Counted from the stretch's first letter, positions 42,699 through 53,569 are shown. The stretch: DNA of 64,000 bases from Dipteris shenzhenensis (GCA_047967505.1 CM106538.1); one strand, 5' to 3'. A program made the numbers and translations. The notes: generated by a model from the letters alone, not told the origin.

Positions 42699-45600
42699 AT
42701 GGATCTTGAGGCTACAACATTTGTCAATGGTATGACATTGAAATACAATGGAAGAATTTATGCCCCAAAGGACTTCACAAACTAGACCGTTGTTGACACA
42801 ACAAAGAAAGCATGGTTCTTGGTATTAAGTAAAGGAAATCTCATTCTAGTGATGACAAAGAGAGAGTTAGAGAAAGATGAGTGGGCATCAAATGTATCTT
42901 TCTCAAAGAGCAATTTGATTCAAGGGGGCACCTTACTAGGAATAAAAATTGAAAAAGATAGCAGTACAATGATGATTTACACAAAGTCAAGAATGAGCAA
43001 CAGATTGTTTCTTCTTTCTAAGAAAGATGCAATGCACTTTATGATGCCACCGCCAAAAGCACCTAGATTTCCTGAATTGGTTCCTGCATTGGAGATCCTC
43101 CAACATGTATGGGAGGAATTTCCCATTGAGGAAGCAAGAAAAATGCAGTCAAAGATTATCCTTGAATACTTTCAGGGTGTCATTAAACAAGGTTCAACTT
43201 CATTGGAGGGACCTAAGGTGCAAGAATCCACACATGAGAAAGGAAGTGATGAGACACACCATGTAGACCTAGTTCATGGTAATACAAATGAGAGAGGAAC
43301 TGGAGTGGATGAGACAGAACACATTGTAGCATTGGATGAGGGTCTTGTACACATGGATGCTTACAAGGGATCTACGTCTGAGATAGGAATTGAATTGGTG
43401 GAGACAGGACATGCATCAGATGATACAGGATATGCACATGCATTTCAGACACAAATTGAATTGAGTGAGACACGACATGCATCAGATAAGACAGGACATG
43501 CACACACATCTCTTGTTCATGGTATTACTCACTTAGATGGTGTAACTCATGAAGTTGATGGAATAATAGAACAAGTGAAGCCCTTAAGTATACCTAAAGT
43601 TGAGGCAATAGAAGAAGTAGGGCAATCTAAAGCGGTTCACATAGAGCCCCTAAAAAATAAACCCCGACGTCAAATGCAAAAGGCAAGTACTTCATGAGCT
43701 ACAGTTCCAAGTCCTATAACTCGAAAAAGAGATCGTTCATATACAAAGAAAGGGCAAAGAAGAGAAGAGGAAGAACATGAAGAGGATGCAGAGGTTCTTG
43801 AAATGGAGTCAGATTTAAAAGCAGAAATGTTATCAATGAAGAACCTAAATCTTTGCTTGAATGAGGCTGTGACAAATGAGGATCCAGGATATATATGGGG
43901 CCAAAAGACTCAAGTTATACATGCTTCAACGATGGTCAAAGCAAGTGTCTTCACCAATAGTAGGACCTTAGATATTGTCTATGCTGAAAAGATTTTTCAG
44001 GCTTTGATTGATGGAAAAAAACCAGTTGTTTCTAATTTGGTACTCCGTCCAAGAGCATTTTGGCCAGTCAGAGGAGATTATAGTCAATCTATGGATTTCT
44101 CTTAGCCTATAGATTTTGAGATGCAATTCACTAAGTTTCTCAGAAAACAAGTTCCCACACTTCAAGAAGGATAGAGTTCAGTGAATGATCCAGAACAACA
44201 TATAAAGGATGCCTAGAGAAATTTGTTAGCTCATTGCACATTTGAGGTAATAGATGGTCAGCACTATGCCTACACTTGTAATGAGCGCTCTAGAGAGGCA
44301 TACAACAAAGGAGAAATTACTTATCAAACCTTCGCGAGTGTGCCTCAATTTCACTACTATTCTGCATGCATTTGTATCTTCAAGAACGAGAAAAAATATT
44401 TGATTGAGTCGAAAAGACTTAATCATGACATTTATGCACTATGAAAAATCACCTCCACTTCAGAGATGTTGCTCAAAGCTAGGACTATATGGAGAACTTT
44501 TCATTCTCCTATGACCACTCTCAAAAGAACTGCAACTAAAGTGGAAGCAGATAATCTTGTTGACTTCTACACATGCTTGAGTGCCATTGTACCAAGGGGA
44601 AAGCAGGAAAGAGGAGAGGTGATTACAAGCTTTAAGACAGTAAGGGATAGGTATCAAGACTACACAAGCATACTTTTCCATAGTGATGAAGTTTTTCATC
44701 AGATCAAAGACGTGTGTCTTGCATGTGAGAAGGGAGATGTCACATATGAGGCTCCATCATTGATTAAAGACAAGGAAAAGACTTGATTGAGAAAAAAGAG
44801 ATGACAGCTCGGATGTGGAGGCCTCTAAGAAACTTACCAGACAAATACGCAAGTCTTGCTACAGAGAAATTAATGTCCAAAGAATGGTTTTTTGGCAAAA
44901 AGGATAAAGATCATTGCATGGAAGATTGCATCATCCAACAGGTCAAGCGTGATGCAGTAAAGAGTGCAATTAAATATTTGTTGGCAGAAAAAAATATTCC
45001 AATTAGCCAATGTAAAATTGATTATAGCATTGTGAGGCAGATGGCATCAACTTTACCATCGGCTAAATAGAAGGCTTGGGCACATAAATGGGTGAAGGTA
45101 GAAGATGATGGATCTGAAATTACTCCTTCTATGACAAGTGACATTCCAGAAAATGTGTATGCATATGCACAAAAAGTCATCAATAAGCACACTCTCAGAA
45201 AAGAAAAAACTTTGAACAAGGACCTTTTTTTCATACATGAAATCATTTCAGAGTCTGGAAAGAGTGTTGAGTGCAAGGGAGTTTCATTGAATGATTTTTT
45301 GTCTGATGACACTGCTTGGGAGAGGCTTAGCTTTTCTTTGTCTATGAAATATCACCGGATGACATTCGTCAACTCCTTGATAGAATATTACATACCACCA
45401 TTGGTAGAGTGGGACTATGTAACATAGTCATATTTGCGGATAAAGATGACAAGGAAAAAATTTCTTCTACCCTAGAAAAATAATATGCCAATGAGCTTAA
45501 GATTTACAATGGTATATACTCAAGAAAAAGGGACAAGAGAGAATGCAATCTCAAGATACAGAGTCTTGAAACCTTTTTCTTATGCATGAAGAGCCCTTAC

Positions 45601-46091
45601 AATGATCACTCCTTACAGAACAACATAAGAGGGAATGCAAAGAGATTGCAACTACTGCTAGAAGAGCATGAAGCTCCAAGTCCCCTCCATCGCAACGCAA
45701 ATCACTATGAAAGGCCAGCAAAAAGTGTTGATCTTTTAATTACTATGATGGAATTTTTGCTGCCGTCTGGATGGGAAGTCACATTGTGTCGGGACATTTG
45801 TTTGAAGCTCTTATCAGAAAAGGACACCATGTAAATATTATTGAGAGCACTGCTTGCTTGGAATACCTTGATACCGTGGCTTCTCTCACAATAAAGTATG
45901 ATAAGAAAGGTCCGATCTCACATGAAGAGGATGCTGACATAGAGATGGCCATGTATGATGAGAGCAAGAAAGATGATGAAAATGCTGAAAGCTCTAGATA
46001 TGATAGTGAGGACACCAGCGATAGTAAGGAAGGTGAAGAAGATGGATATGACATTGACCTTGCCTCAAAAGGTTACATAAAAAGACCATGA
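42699..46091 (+). pseudogene. Large decayed gene with methyltransferase-like C-terminal stretch
   Basis: ATG at 42,699 (MDLEATTFVNGMTLKYNGRI), a stop near codon 29, then 292 open codons with repeated His/Asp/Thr-rich phrases (ETGHASDDTGYAHA, ETRHASDKTGHAHT). More blocks follow in shifted frames to 46,091. The informative part is 45,340-45,900: ISPDDIRQLLDRILHTTIGR, CNIVIFADKDDKEKIS, LETFFLCMKSPYND, HYERPAKSVDLLITMMEFLL, then in a shifted frame SGHLFEALIRKGHHVNIIES. Order and spacing resemble motifs of N6/N4 amino-methyltransferases (motif X, then the Gly-rich SAM loop). An acidic tail follows (DESKKDDENAESS). At least six lesions. Function inferred weakly. Confidence 0.5.
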
Positions 46092-46206
46092 AGATATCTA
46101 GAGGTATGAAAACTTATGTTTAATTTTCTTTATTCATTTAAAGGCATTTTTAAATTTATAATTAATTTAAAATTTTGAATCTCATAATTATTTTATCCTT
46201 TTATAG

Positions 46207-48556
46207 GAGAAGGGAAAGGAGGAGGATGAGGAGGACATAGCTGGAGTAAAGAATATAGAAAGCTCATCTCAACAAAAGAAAAGCTGCTCTGGCTATCCAT
46301 CGGATGACTCTAGAAAATAATCATACCTTACAGCAAATGGAGGTCATTTCAAGTTAGGTTTCAAGTTCGAGAACAACCTCTTACTTTTCTATTTGATGAA
46401 GAGGACATTTCAATCCTTATAAGCTTCAAGAAAGAGGTTAATGACAAGGTCATAATAGCCATCCTCAGGTTTGACACAAACTTTTTATTGACTTTATGCT
46501 TTTGTATTTCCATTGGATTAAATGAACTAATATTCTTTCCTTTTTATTGCAGTATGGTTTTAGAATAGCTTCCCCTATATATACAGAGATGTGCATATAT
46601 GGTCGATCCTCTTATTTCTAGTGTACTTAGCAATAAGCAGAAGACCATAGATGATGTTTTTAAGTGGTTGCAACCTGTTGATTTGACTGTGGCACGAGTT
46701 ATCTTTACTGCATATCACGAGGAGTGAGTATCAATCCCTACTTAGCTTATCTCTTATATTGTAGAGGATTATATCAAATAATAATTATTCTTAATTGATA
46801 ATGCAGCTCGCATTGGAGCTTGGTGATTGTGGACATCTTAGCCAAGCAATGCTTCTTTGTCAATTCAATAGCATCTATCCATGGCAATGTGTTAGAGTAA
46901 GTATAACCTACTTGTGTCATAATTACGTCAATGAGATGCATCCTATGCATTGCGCACATTCATTTATGTTTTCTATTTTGATGTGTAGATCGGCTCGAAA
47001 GTCGGTAAGTGCTATAGATGCACTTATGCAAATGGAAGGTGACTTAGAAGATCAAATAGAGTATGTAACATGCCCTACAGTGAAGCAAAATGATGACCAC
47101 AGTTGTGGGTGGAGACTCGAATATAACTGCTTTTTGCTCCTTGCTCAAATTTTTAATTTGAGCGGCTATAAAACCTCATTGTCGACATATACAGACTTGT
47201 ATCTATATGCATTTATGTCATCTATCATTAAGGCATTTATTGATAATGTGGTGGAGCATCCAAAGGAAACATTGGTTGCTACACCCATAAGTTGTCCTAA
47301 TGTAACCGCTGTATTGGACGAAATGGGGAGCTCTTTTGAGATTAGGGTTATCATTAGCAAGCAACCTCGTGTTTTGACATTTGGTAGTAAGGAAGTTACA
47401 ATCCTCTCTGACCCTTTGAAAGAGGCTAATGACAAAGTCATGATGGCCATCCTTAGGTTTGATATGAACATCTCTTGGCTTGATACTTCAATCATTTGAT
47501 TCAATCTGCTTCTAACATTTGTTTATTTATTGCTGCAGTAGTACGGTTATATCTTACTTTCCTAGATTAGTATAGAATTGCGTGTGTATGCTCGATTCTC
47601 TCCTTTCAGCTGTACTTAGTGATAGCAAGAAGATAGTAGATGATGTTTGTTCAATGCTACAACCTTTAGACTTGGATGGCATGCTAGTTGTCTTTATGCC
47701 ATATTATGAGAAGTAAGTATCGTCTCAATCTTTCTTTTACTCTTTTATTTGTAATATTGTGTCAATTAATACTTAATATTGTGATAAATCTTATCGCTCT
47801 TTATTGGTGATGTAGCTCACATTGGAGCCTGATAGTATGGGATCTTGATGACAACCATTGTTGGTTTGTCAATTCATTTACAGGCTTTCATGGGGTGTTC
47901 AAGTAAGTGTTCCTTTATCATATCATTATGAACATGCATCTTACTATTTACTACACAAATTCACTTTGTCATATGTCATGATGGATAGGTCTGCAAACAA
48001 GTTAGTATCTATGATTATGAAAATCAAGGAGCATCAAGACCAACCAAATTTCCAGACACGCCTTGCAATGGAGTAGAAAGACAAGTTTAGTAGTGGGTGG
48101 AGAATTGCCTACAACTTCATGTTGTTCCTCAATGAAATTTTTGAACATGTCTCAATAGAAGCATATACAAAGCTCGAGCTACAGGATTTTATGGCTAAGA
48201 CTGTTCACTACCTAACTGCTACCATTGGGAAACAACATGATGGACTCAATGAAGAACTTGAGGGAGCCAAAGAAAAACAAGAGACAATTCAGTCTCCTTC
48301 TGCATCACAGCCTCAAGTAGAAGCATTACAATCTCCACTTGACTTAGAGACTCAATGCATTCTTCCTACACAAGAAGTAGAGACTCAATGTGCATCTACA
48401 ATGTCACATCTTGCAAAGGAGGAAGAGATTGAGTCTGTCCTGATTGCACCAGAAGTAGAATCTCAATGTACACCATCCACACAAGAAGTAGAGACTCAAT
48501 GTACTCTTAGAGAATCATAGCCTCAAGAGGACTCATCAGACTCTATTCAGTTGTAA
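46207..48556 (+). pseudogene. Two tandem Ulp1-type (C48) cysteine protease domains, spliced
   Basis: Domain 1: exons about 46,207-46,468, 46,553-46,723, 46,807-46,896 and 46,989-47,456. Joining 46,723 to 46,807 gives YHEDSHWSLVIVD, the His region of Ulp1 proteases; the next exon gives PTVKQNDDHSCGWRLEYN with the oxyanion Gln and catalytic Cys. The same exon continues without a stop into domain 2 (from about 47,330), with exons 47,539-47,712, 47,816-47,902 and 47,989-48,556. Domain 2 gives YYENSHWSLIVWD, but the Gln position is TAG and the Cys is Ser (KFSSGWRIAYN). Intron positions and phases match between domains. The tail repeats EVETQC. Ulp1 enzymes cleave SUMO-like modifiers; plant CACTA and Mutator elements are known to carry them. 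Confidence 0.8.
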
Positions 48557-48789
48557 AACATGTAGAAAGAAACATGAGTCTTGAATGTTTTTATCTTGTT
48601 TGTATTGACTAATGATAGTGTTTTTTAAACTTATGTTAAATGTTACAATACATTAGGATATTTACTTATGATATTTATTCAATTTGTATTATTATTGTAT
48701 TAGCAATTCTTAAAAAATAAATTGTATTAGCAATTCTAATATGATCTACTCAGCCCTACCAGACTTGTTGCAAAGAATACAAAACTATT
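48557..48789. other. No gene; 3' flank of the Ulp1 gene
   Basis: AT-rich with a short duplication of TTGTATTAGCAATTCT (about 48,698 and 48,722). No terminator or polyadenylation site can be assigned with confidence. Confidence 0.4.
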
Positions 48790-49290
48790 ACAAGCCATAG
48801 AGGCCAAGATCACACTAGAAGATCTCATAATTAGTATCTCTTATCTTCTCAACAATCCAATCTTCCATAGACTCCACGTCCATATCCTCAACATAATTAC
48901 AATGAGGGAAGAAATTCAATCAATCATGATGGATAGGCCGTAGACTCCACGTCCATATCCTCAACATAATTACAATGAAGGAAGAAATTTAAGCAATCAT
49001 GATGGACAAGCCATAGAGGCCGAGATCACACTAGAAGATCTCATCATTAGTATCTCTTATCTTCTCAACAATCCAATCTTCCATGGACTCCACTTCCATA
49101 TCGCCAACATAATTACAATGAAGGAAGAAATTCAAATAGTCACTGGATAGGCCATAGAGGCCAAGATCACACTAGAAGATCTCATCATTAGTATCTCTTA
49201 TCTTCTCAACAATCTAATCTTCCACAGACTCCACTTCCGTATCGTCAACATAATTACAATGAAGGAAGAAATTCAAACAGCCACAGATTG
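48790..49290 (-). repeat. Tandem copies of the 3' end of the small-protein gene
   Basis: A ~125-230-base unit occurs three full times and once in part (about 48,790-48,930, 48,931-49,000 partial, 49,010-49,130, 49,140-49,275). On the minus strand each reads LNFFLHCNYVDDTEVESVED or close variants, then IVEKIRDTNDEIF and a stop, matching the C-terminus LLLFYNFNYIDEDEMSSALE of the open gene at 51.4-51.9 kb. Confidence 0.82.
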
Positions 49291-49708
49291 TTTCTTTATA
49301 ATCGCTTTGGGAGGCCTTTATTGTTCTTTCAGCATCCCGATCAAATCGGCCATACCAAGTGCTTCGATAACGTAGGTTGCTTAAGAAGTCCAAGAGATCT
49401 TGTCGTTCTTTTATAATGTTCTTTTATAATACATTGTAAAAGTCTTTCGCTCTTTGCTATCTTCTGAGTCTCCTCCCTCTCTGTCCGCCTCTATGCATCG
49501 AATTCCTCTCTCTCCATCCGTGTGAGTGGAGAGCCTTGTCGAATTCTTGCATCTCTCCTTGCTCCTTGGTCAGCAACCCATTGTTTGAGACTGTCGATTC
49601 TAGACTCCATGTCTCCGACGATGCTAAGGACATCCATGGTGGGTGGACAGATGATAAATTAAGAGTCATAAACGAAGAATGTGCTTGTAGAAGGACTAGG
49701 ATGGACAA
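49140..49708 (-). pseudogene. Small-protein family, broken copy 2
   Basis: ATG at 49,637: MDVLSIVGDMESRIDSLK, QWVADQGARRDARIRQG, SPLTRMEREEFDA, then a TAG. Past it and a frame change come IIKERQDLLDFLSNLRYRST, WYGRFDRDAERTIK and LNFFLHCNYVDDTEV. This aligns end to end with the open copy at 51,447 (SYRRELIEFQSEI, ARYGRFPPQEVQ, LLLFYNFNYIDED). Its leader resembles that of copy 1 at 6,799. One stop and a frame change break it, and its 3' end is triplicated. Confidence 0.8.
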
Positions 49709-49725
49709 AAGAAGGGAGTCTAATT

Positions 49726-50990
49726 ATATTATTCTTGTCTTCAATCACTTTATTTCATAGATTTAAACCGATTCAAAATCTATCATCTCATGTGTCTCTC
49801 ACATTTATGGTCTTTTATTTTTTACTTCACTCAATGAACAACTCACCTCTCTAAATTTATTAAATCGGTTTTACTTTTTTGAAAGTCTAATTTATTATAT
49901 ACAATAAATATCTTATGATGAGAATCTAATAATCATTAGGAAAAAAGGGAGCTCATTTTGGGGCCCTGTAAGAAATTCACTATTTTCTCTTTTCTCTCTC
50001 TACAAAAGCAAGAAAATATGGATACTTGCGTGAGAAATGTCAGTGTGAAAAGGAATAAATATATTCTTTCACATGCTTTACATTCAATGTTCATATAGGA
50101 GCAACACTTTTCTGTGCAGAATTTGGTGATTCTGACACTGCAGACACGTCCGGAACGGCCCAAAACCCCAAGAACGGCACTAGAAACGCTGGAATCGGAC
50201 AGCCGGAGGCTCGGAAACGGCCAAAAAAGGTCGAAAAGTGGGATTTGCAGCAAAATGCGATCTGGCACCTTTTGAAATTTCAAAAGTGCCATATCGCATT
50301 TTGCTGCAAATCGCGTTTTTTGACCTTTTTTGGCCGTTTCCGGGCCTCCGGATGTCCGATTCCAGCGTTTCTAGTGCCGTTCTTAGGGTTTTGGGCCGTT
50401 CCGGACGCGTCTGCGGTGTCAGAATCATCAAATTCTGCACAGAAAATAGATTTTTAAAGATTCAAATCAGATCACTTCATTAATGTGACATGCTTCTACG
50501 AACATATAGTACTATTTCTTTTTCTTATTTTCATCTTCTTTTGTTGAATTTTCAACGTTACGTTGGCCCACTCCTAATTGGTTGAGAGCCTATTTTCTCT
50601 CTCTTCTAAAAGGCCCCAAAATGAGCTCCCTTTTTTCCTAATGTATATCATTCTTATGTTCCATCACTTTATTTTATAGATTTCAATGTACTCAAAATCT
50701 ATCATCTCACATGTCTCGCATTACGGTCTTGCATCAGCAAGTCTAACTTATATTATATTAAAAAAATATCTCATGATGAGATTCTAATAATTATATCATT
50801 CTTGTGTTCCATCATTTTATTTTATAGATTTCAATGTACTGATCACTGTCTTACATGTCTCCAATGTCTCGCATTACGGTCTTGCATCCCATCATTTTAT
50901 TTTATAGATTTCAATGTACTCACTATCTTACATGTCTCACATGTCTCACATTACGGTCTTGCATCTGTTACTTCAGATAATCTAGTCATC
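49726..50990 (+). repeat. Tandem ~150-bp repeats split by a foldback element
   Basis: Units share TTTATTTTATAGATTT, CAAAATCTATCATCTCA, GTCTCGCATTACGGTCTTGC and CTCATGATGAGATTCTAATA. Copy 1 is 49,726-49,933, copy 2 is 50,644-50,801, and copy 3 with a shortened copy 4 is 50,802-50,970. The foldback element lies exactly between copies 1 and 2. Confidence 0.82.
49934..50643. mobile_element. 710-bp foldback (MITE-like) element
   Basis: Perfect 32-bp terminal inverted repeats begin CATTAGGAAAAAAGGGAGCT and are mirrored at the right end. A second inverted pair of about 165 bases per arm (about 50,113-50,446) centres near 50,282, with GATTTGCAGCAAAATGCGAT mirrored by ATCGCATTTTGCTGCAAATC, and includes GGCCGTTTC and ACGGCAC.AGAAACGCTGGAA words. 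The two pairs are separated by unlike spacers. No ORF of note and no obvious target duplication. Confidence 0.88.
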
Positions 50991-51067
50991 TCAGCCTCTA
51001 CCAATTGTTTATTCTAAATCTTTCATCCCACATTATGAGTCTGCAATTCTATAAATCCCCTAGTAGT

Positions 51068-51440
51068 CGTTCGTCTTCTATATCTCACCCGCAGCAAACA
51101 CTTCTTTCACTTTGCTCTTCTTACCTTAGTCCTCTCCTCAAGCTTGCTCCTTCCATCTTGCCCGCAGCCTTACCTCCTCTTCTCAAGCATACTCCTTTCA
51201 TCTTGTCTTACCTCCTCTAGTTACCTTCCTCACTCTTGTTACCTTCCTCCTCTCGTTCATCTTCTATATCTCACCCGCAGCAAACACTTCTTCCACTTTG
51301 CTCTTCTTACCTTACTCCTCTCCTCAAGCTTGCTCCTTCCATCTTGCCCGCAGCCTTACCTCCTCTTCTCAAGCATACTCCTTTCATCTTGCCTTACCTC
51401 CTCTAGTTACCTTCCTCACTCTCATTACCTTCCTCCTCTC
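51068..51440 (+). repeat. 186-bp tandem duplication of the gene leader
   Basis: Two units (51,068-51,253 and 51,254-51,439) start CGTTC.TCTTCTATATCTCA and end TACCTTCCTCCTCT, with only a few differences. They are pyrimidine-rich, with repeated CTTACCTCCTCT. The second unit ends seven bases before the ATG at 51,447, so this is probably the 5' untranslated leader. Confidence 0.9.
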
Positions 51441-51446
51441 GTTTTT

Positions 51447-51881
51447 ATGGATCTTTTTAAGGTAATCGATTCTGTTGAGCAAGCCATTAGCAGCATCAAA
51501 GTATGGATTGCCGAGAACCAAGGAAAGAGAGAGGAGAGAAAGCAAAATCCAGCTCCATTAACCCAATACGAGAAGGATGACTTTGATTGTCAAAAGGGCT
51601 TAGAGAAGGAAAAGAAAAGAAAAATAAGTATGGCTACTACTGAAATAGATAAATTGCAGTCATATAGGAGAGAGCTGATAGAATTTCAAAGTGAGATATC
51701 TTCACATGTGGCTCGTTATGGAAGATTTCCACCCCAGGAAGTGCAAGCCATTTGGAATAAACAAAGTGTTATGCAGGAGAAAATTCATCAATCCTTACTT
51801 CTCTTCTATAATTTTAACTACATCGATGAGGATGAGATGAGCTCAGCTCTTGAATGGGTTGAATTTAGGCTAAAGTCTTGA
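51447..51881 (+). CDS. Small-protein family, open copy (144 aa), function unknown
   Basis: ATG at 51,447, supported because the two broken paralogues align from the same Met and diverge less inside than outside. N-terminus MDLFKVIDSVEQAISSIK, then WIAENQGKREERK, a Lys/Glu-rich helical stretch (GLEKEKKRKISM), SYRRELIEFQSEI, VARYGRFPPQEVQA, and the acidic-aromatic end LLLFYNFNYIDEDEMSSALE. The pattern suggests a soluble, mainly helical, coiled-coil-prone protein; no signal peptide or membrane segment. The leader and the last 107 bases are tandemly duplicated. I recognise no known family. Being the only open copy, it is the best candidate for a source gene, but expression is unproven. Confidence 0.6.
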   Translation: MDLFKVIDSVEQAISSIKVWIAENQGKREERKQNPAPLTQYEKDDFDCQKGLEKEKKRKISMATTEIDKLQSYRRELIEFQSEISSHVARYGRFPPQEVQAIWNKQSVMQEKIHQSLLLFYNFNYIDEDEMSSALEWVEFRLKS

Positions 51882-51993
51882 AAATAGAAAATTCATCAAT
51901 CCTTACTTCTCTTCTATAATTTAACTACATCGATGAGGATGAGATGAGCTCAGCTCTTGAATGGGTTGAATTTAGGCTATAGTCTTGAAAATA
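51781..51993 (+). repeat. 107-bp tandem duplication of the 3' coding end
   Basis: Unit 51,781-51,887 ends the CDS; unit 51,888-51,993 repeats it after the stop with a one-base deletion (ATAATTTAAC for ATAATTTTAAC) and one stop change (CTATAG for CTAAAG). Near-identity implies a recent duplication. Confidence 0.93.
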
Positions 51994-52012
51994 GATTTGC
52001 CTTCCAGTGAGA

Positions 52013-52323
52013 GGCTTATTGTAACTTTTGGTGTTTTTCAACACCTTTATAAATATTGTGAGAGTTTGCTACTTCCACTTGTAACTTTTAAAAGTGTTTC
52101 CTAAACACTATTATAAATATTAAGAGAGTTTACAATTACTGAACCACTCTTTTTTGTGTAACTTATCTCAGGCTTATTGTAACTTTTGTGGTGTTTGTCA
52201 AATTCTATTATAATTATGGTGAGAGTTTCTTTAATACTGTAACTTTTGAAGGTTTTTATTAACACCATTAAATATTAAGAGAGTTTACAGTTACTGAATC
52301 TTATTTTTTCATGTAACTTATCT
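52013..52323 (+). repeat. ~158-bp tandem duplication of the 3' flank
   Basis: GGCTTATTGTAACTTTTG begins two units (52,013 and 52,171). Both contain TAT.AATATT..GAGAGTTT and end TTACTGAA..(A)CTTATCT. Probably 3' untranslated sequence. Confidence 0.82.
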
Positions 52324-53569
52324 AGACTGCATTAAATTTTATCATTTTAGTTTCATGTTGTTAAAAAATATATTTAAAAATGCTTGTTTTTATGTTTTTA
52401 TATGTGCTTTGAAGATTGGGTTTTTCTTAAATTTTATATGGAAACTAGTCCAAAAGTATATGTAAAAATGAATTTGTACATTGACAAGTCCAAAATTAAT
52501 GAAATAAGTGTTGTAGTTGGAATTAGCTCTAGTAGGGCTTGGGTAACCCCATCCAAGTTTCATGGAGATCTAGAGAGGACGGGCAATTTGCTACCTCATC
52601 CATTCCTTATGACGCTCAGCTCTTCCTTTCCTCATGCCTACCTTTGGCCTGCTCGATTTTGTGAGGGGATTTTCATTGTGCCTATTGAGGCTATCTGGTC
52701 CCTTCGTCTCCCTTCATTGCCTTTGGCCCATTGATTATGCTACAAAGAAGAAGAAAGATAGAAGATAAGGGATGGAGAGAGAGAAGATGAGAAGCTGATG
52801 GGCATGGTACAGAAGCAAAAAGGAAGGGGGGATGATTCAAGAGCTTGTGGCTCAATATAAGACTGCCCAGTCATTTTATTGCACCCAAGACGCTTTCGTA
52901 ATCTAGAGCGGGAACTCCATGCCATGGAGAACAATTCCTTGAATGGCAGCAAGCAGAGGTGCCCTCATGCCCTAAATGCCTTGCCCATCCTAGCTTGGTA
53001 CGCAATCTCCATGATCTGATGAATTTGGGTAGCTACCACATTTCTGACTAAAAAGTGTCTTAGTAGTAGCTATTTAATCTTAGCAACTTCCATGGCAGAG
53101 GATTTTCTTAACGTTTCTAGCTGTGGCAGCTCAGTGTTGTTACCAACCAACTTGGGCATTTTTGATTAGTTGAACTATTTTGCAGTGAGGGAATTTCCTG
53201 AGTTTCCAAGGACCAAGGATAGCATTATGGAGCTTAGGTTCTACTCATCTGTTGGCGGCACTTTATGGTTGTACATAGAATTTGTTTTTTTGACGTTGTG
53301 ATGGTTTGGGTTATCATGTTTTTGAGGAATGATGGAAAGTACTCCATATAATCCATTAATCTCAAGCCAGTGTCCTTTTTCTCAAGTATTTTGTAGACTA
53401 CCTTGTAGTCAATAACCTACCATGATTTCTTGTATGACACTATTTTATCTCTCGTTCTAGATGCACCACCTCCCATGCTAGATTCATTCACCTTGTCCCC
53501 ACTAATGCTTATATCCTTGCCTACTTCTCTGTCCCCTCTACTTGTGTGTGACTCCTTTTCTCCATCTTT
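52324..53569. other. No confident gene; possible LRR traces
   Basis: 52,384-52,980 shows no motif. At 52,990-53,230 (plus) short phrases such as LVRNLHDLMNLGSY, FLNVSSCGSSVLLPTNLG and YFAVREFPEF are spaced like plant leucine-rich repeats, but stops and shifts prevent a firm call. Confidence 0.3.

Noticed and set aside
42819-43697. 292-codon ORF as a stand-alone gene
   Set aside because: Homologous-looking coding text continues upstream to 42,699 and downstream through further frames, so it is treated as part of one decayed gene.
49926-49941. TAAT or ATT as a target duplication of the foldback element
   Set aside because: The paralogous empty site shows the flanks join with no repeated bases, and the TAAT text belongs to the element's own terminal repeat.
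50180-50483. Short ORFs on both strands
   Set aside because: They lie in the arms of the foldback element and mirror one another; no independent support.
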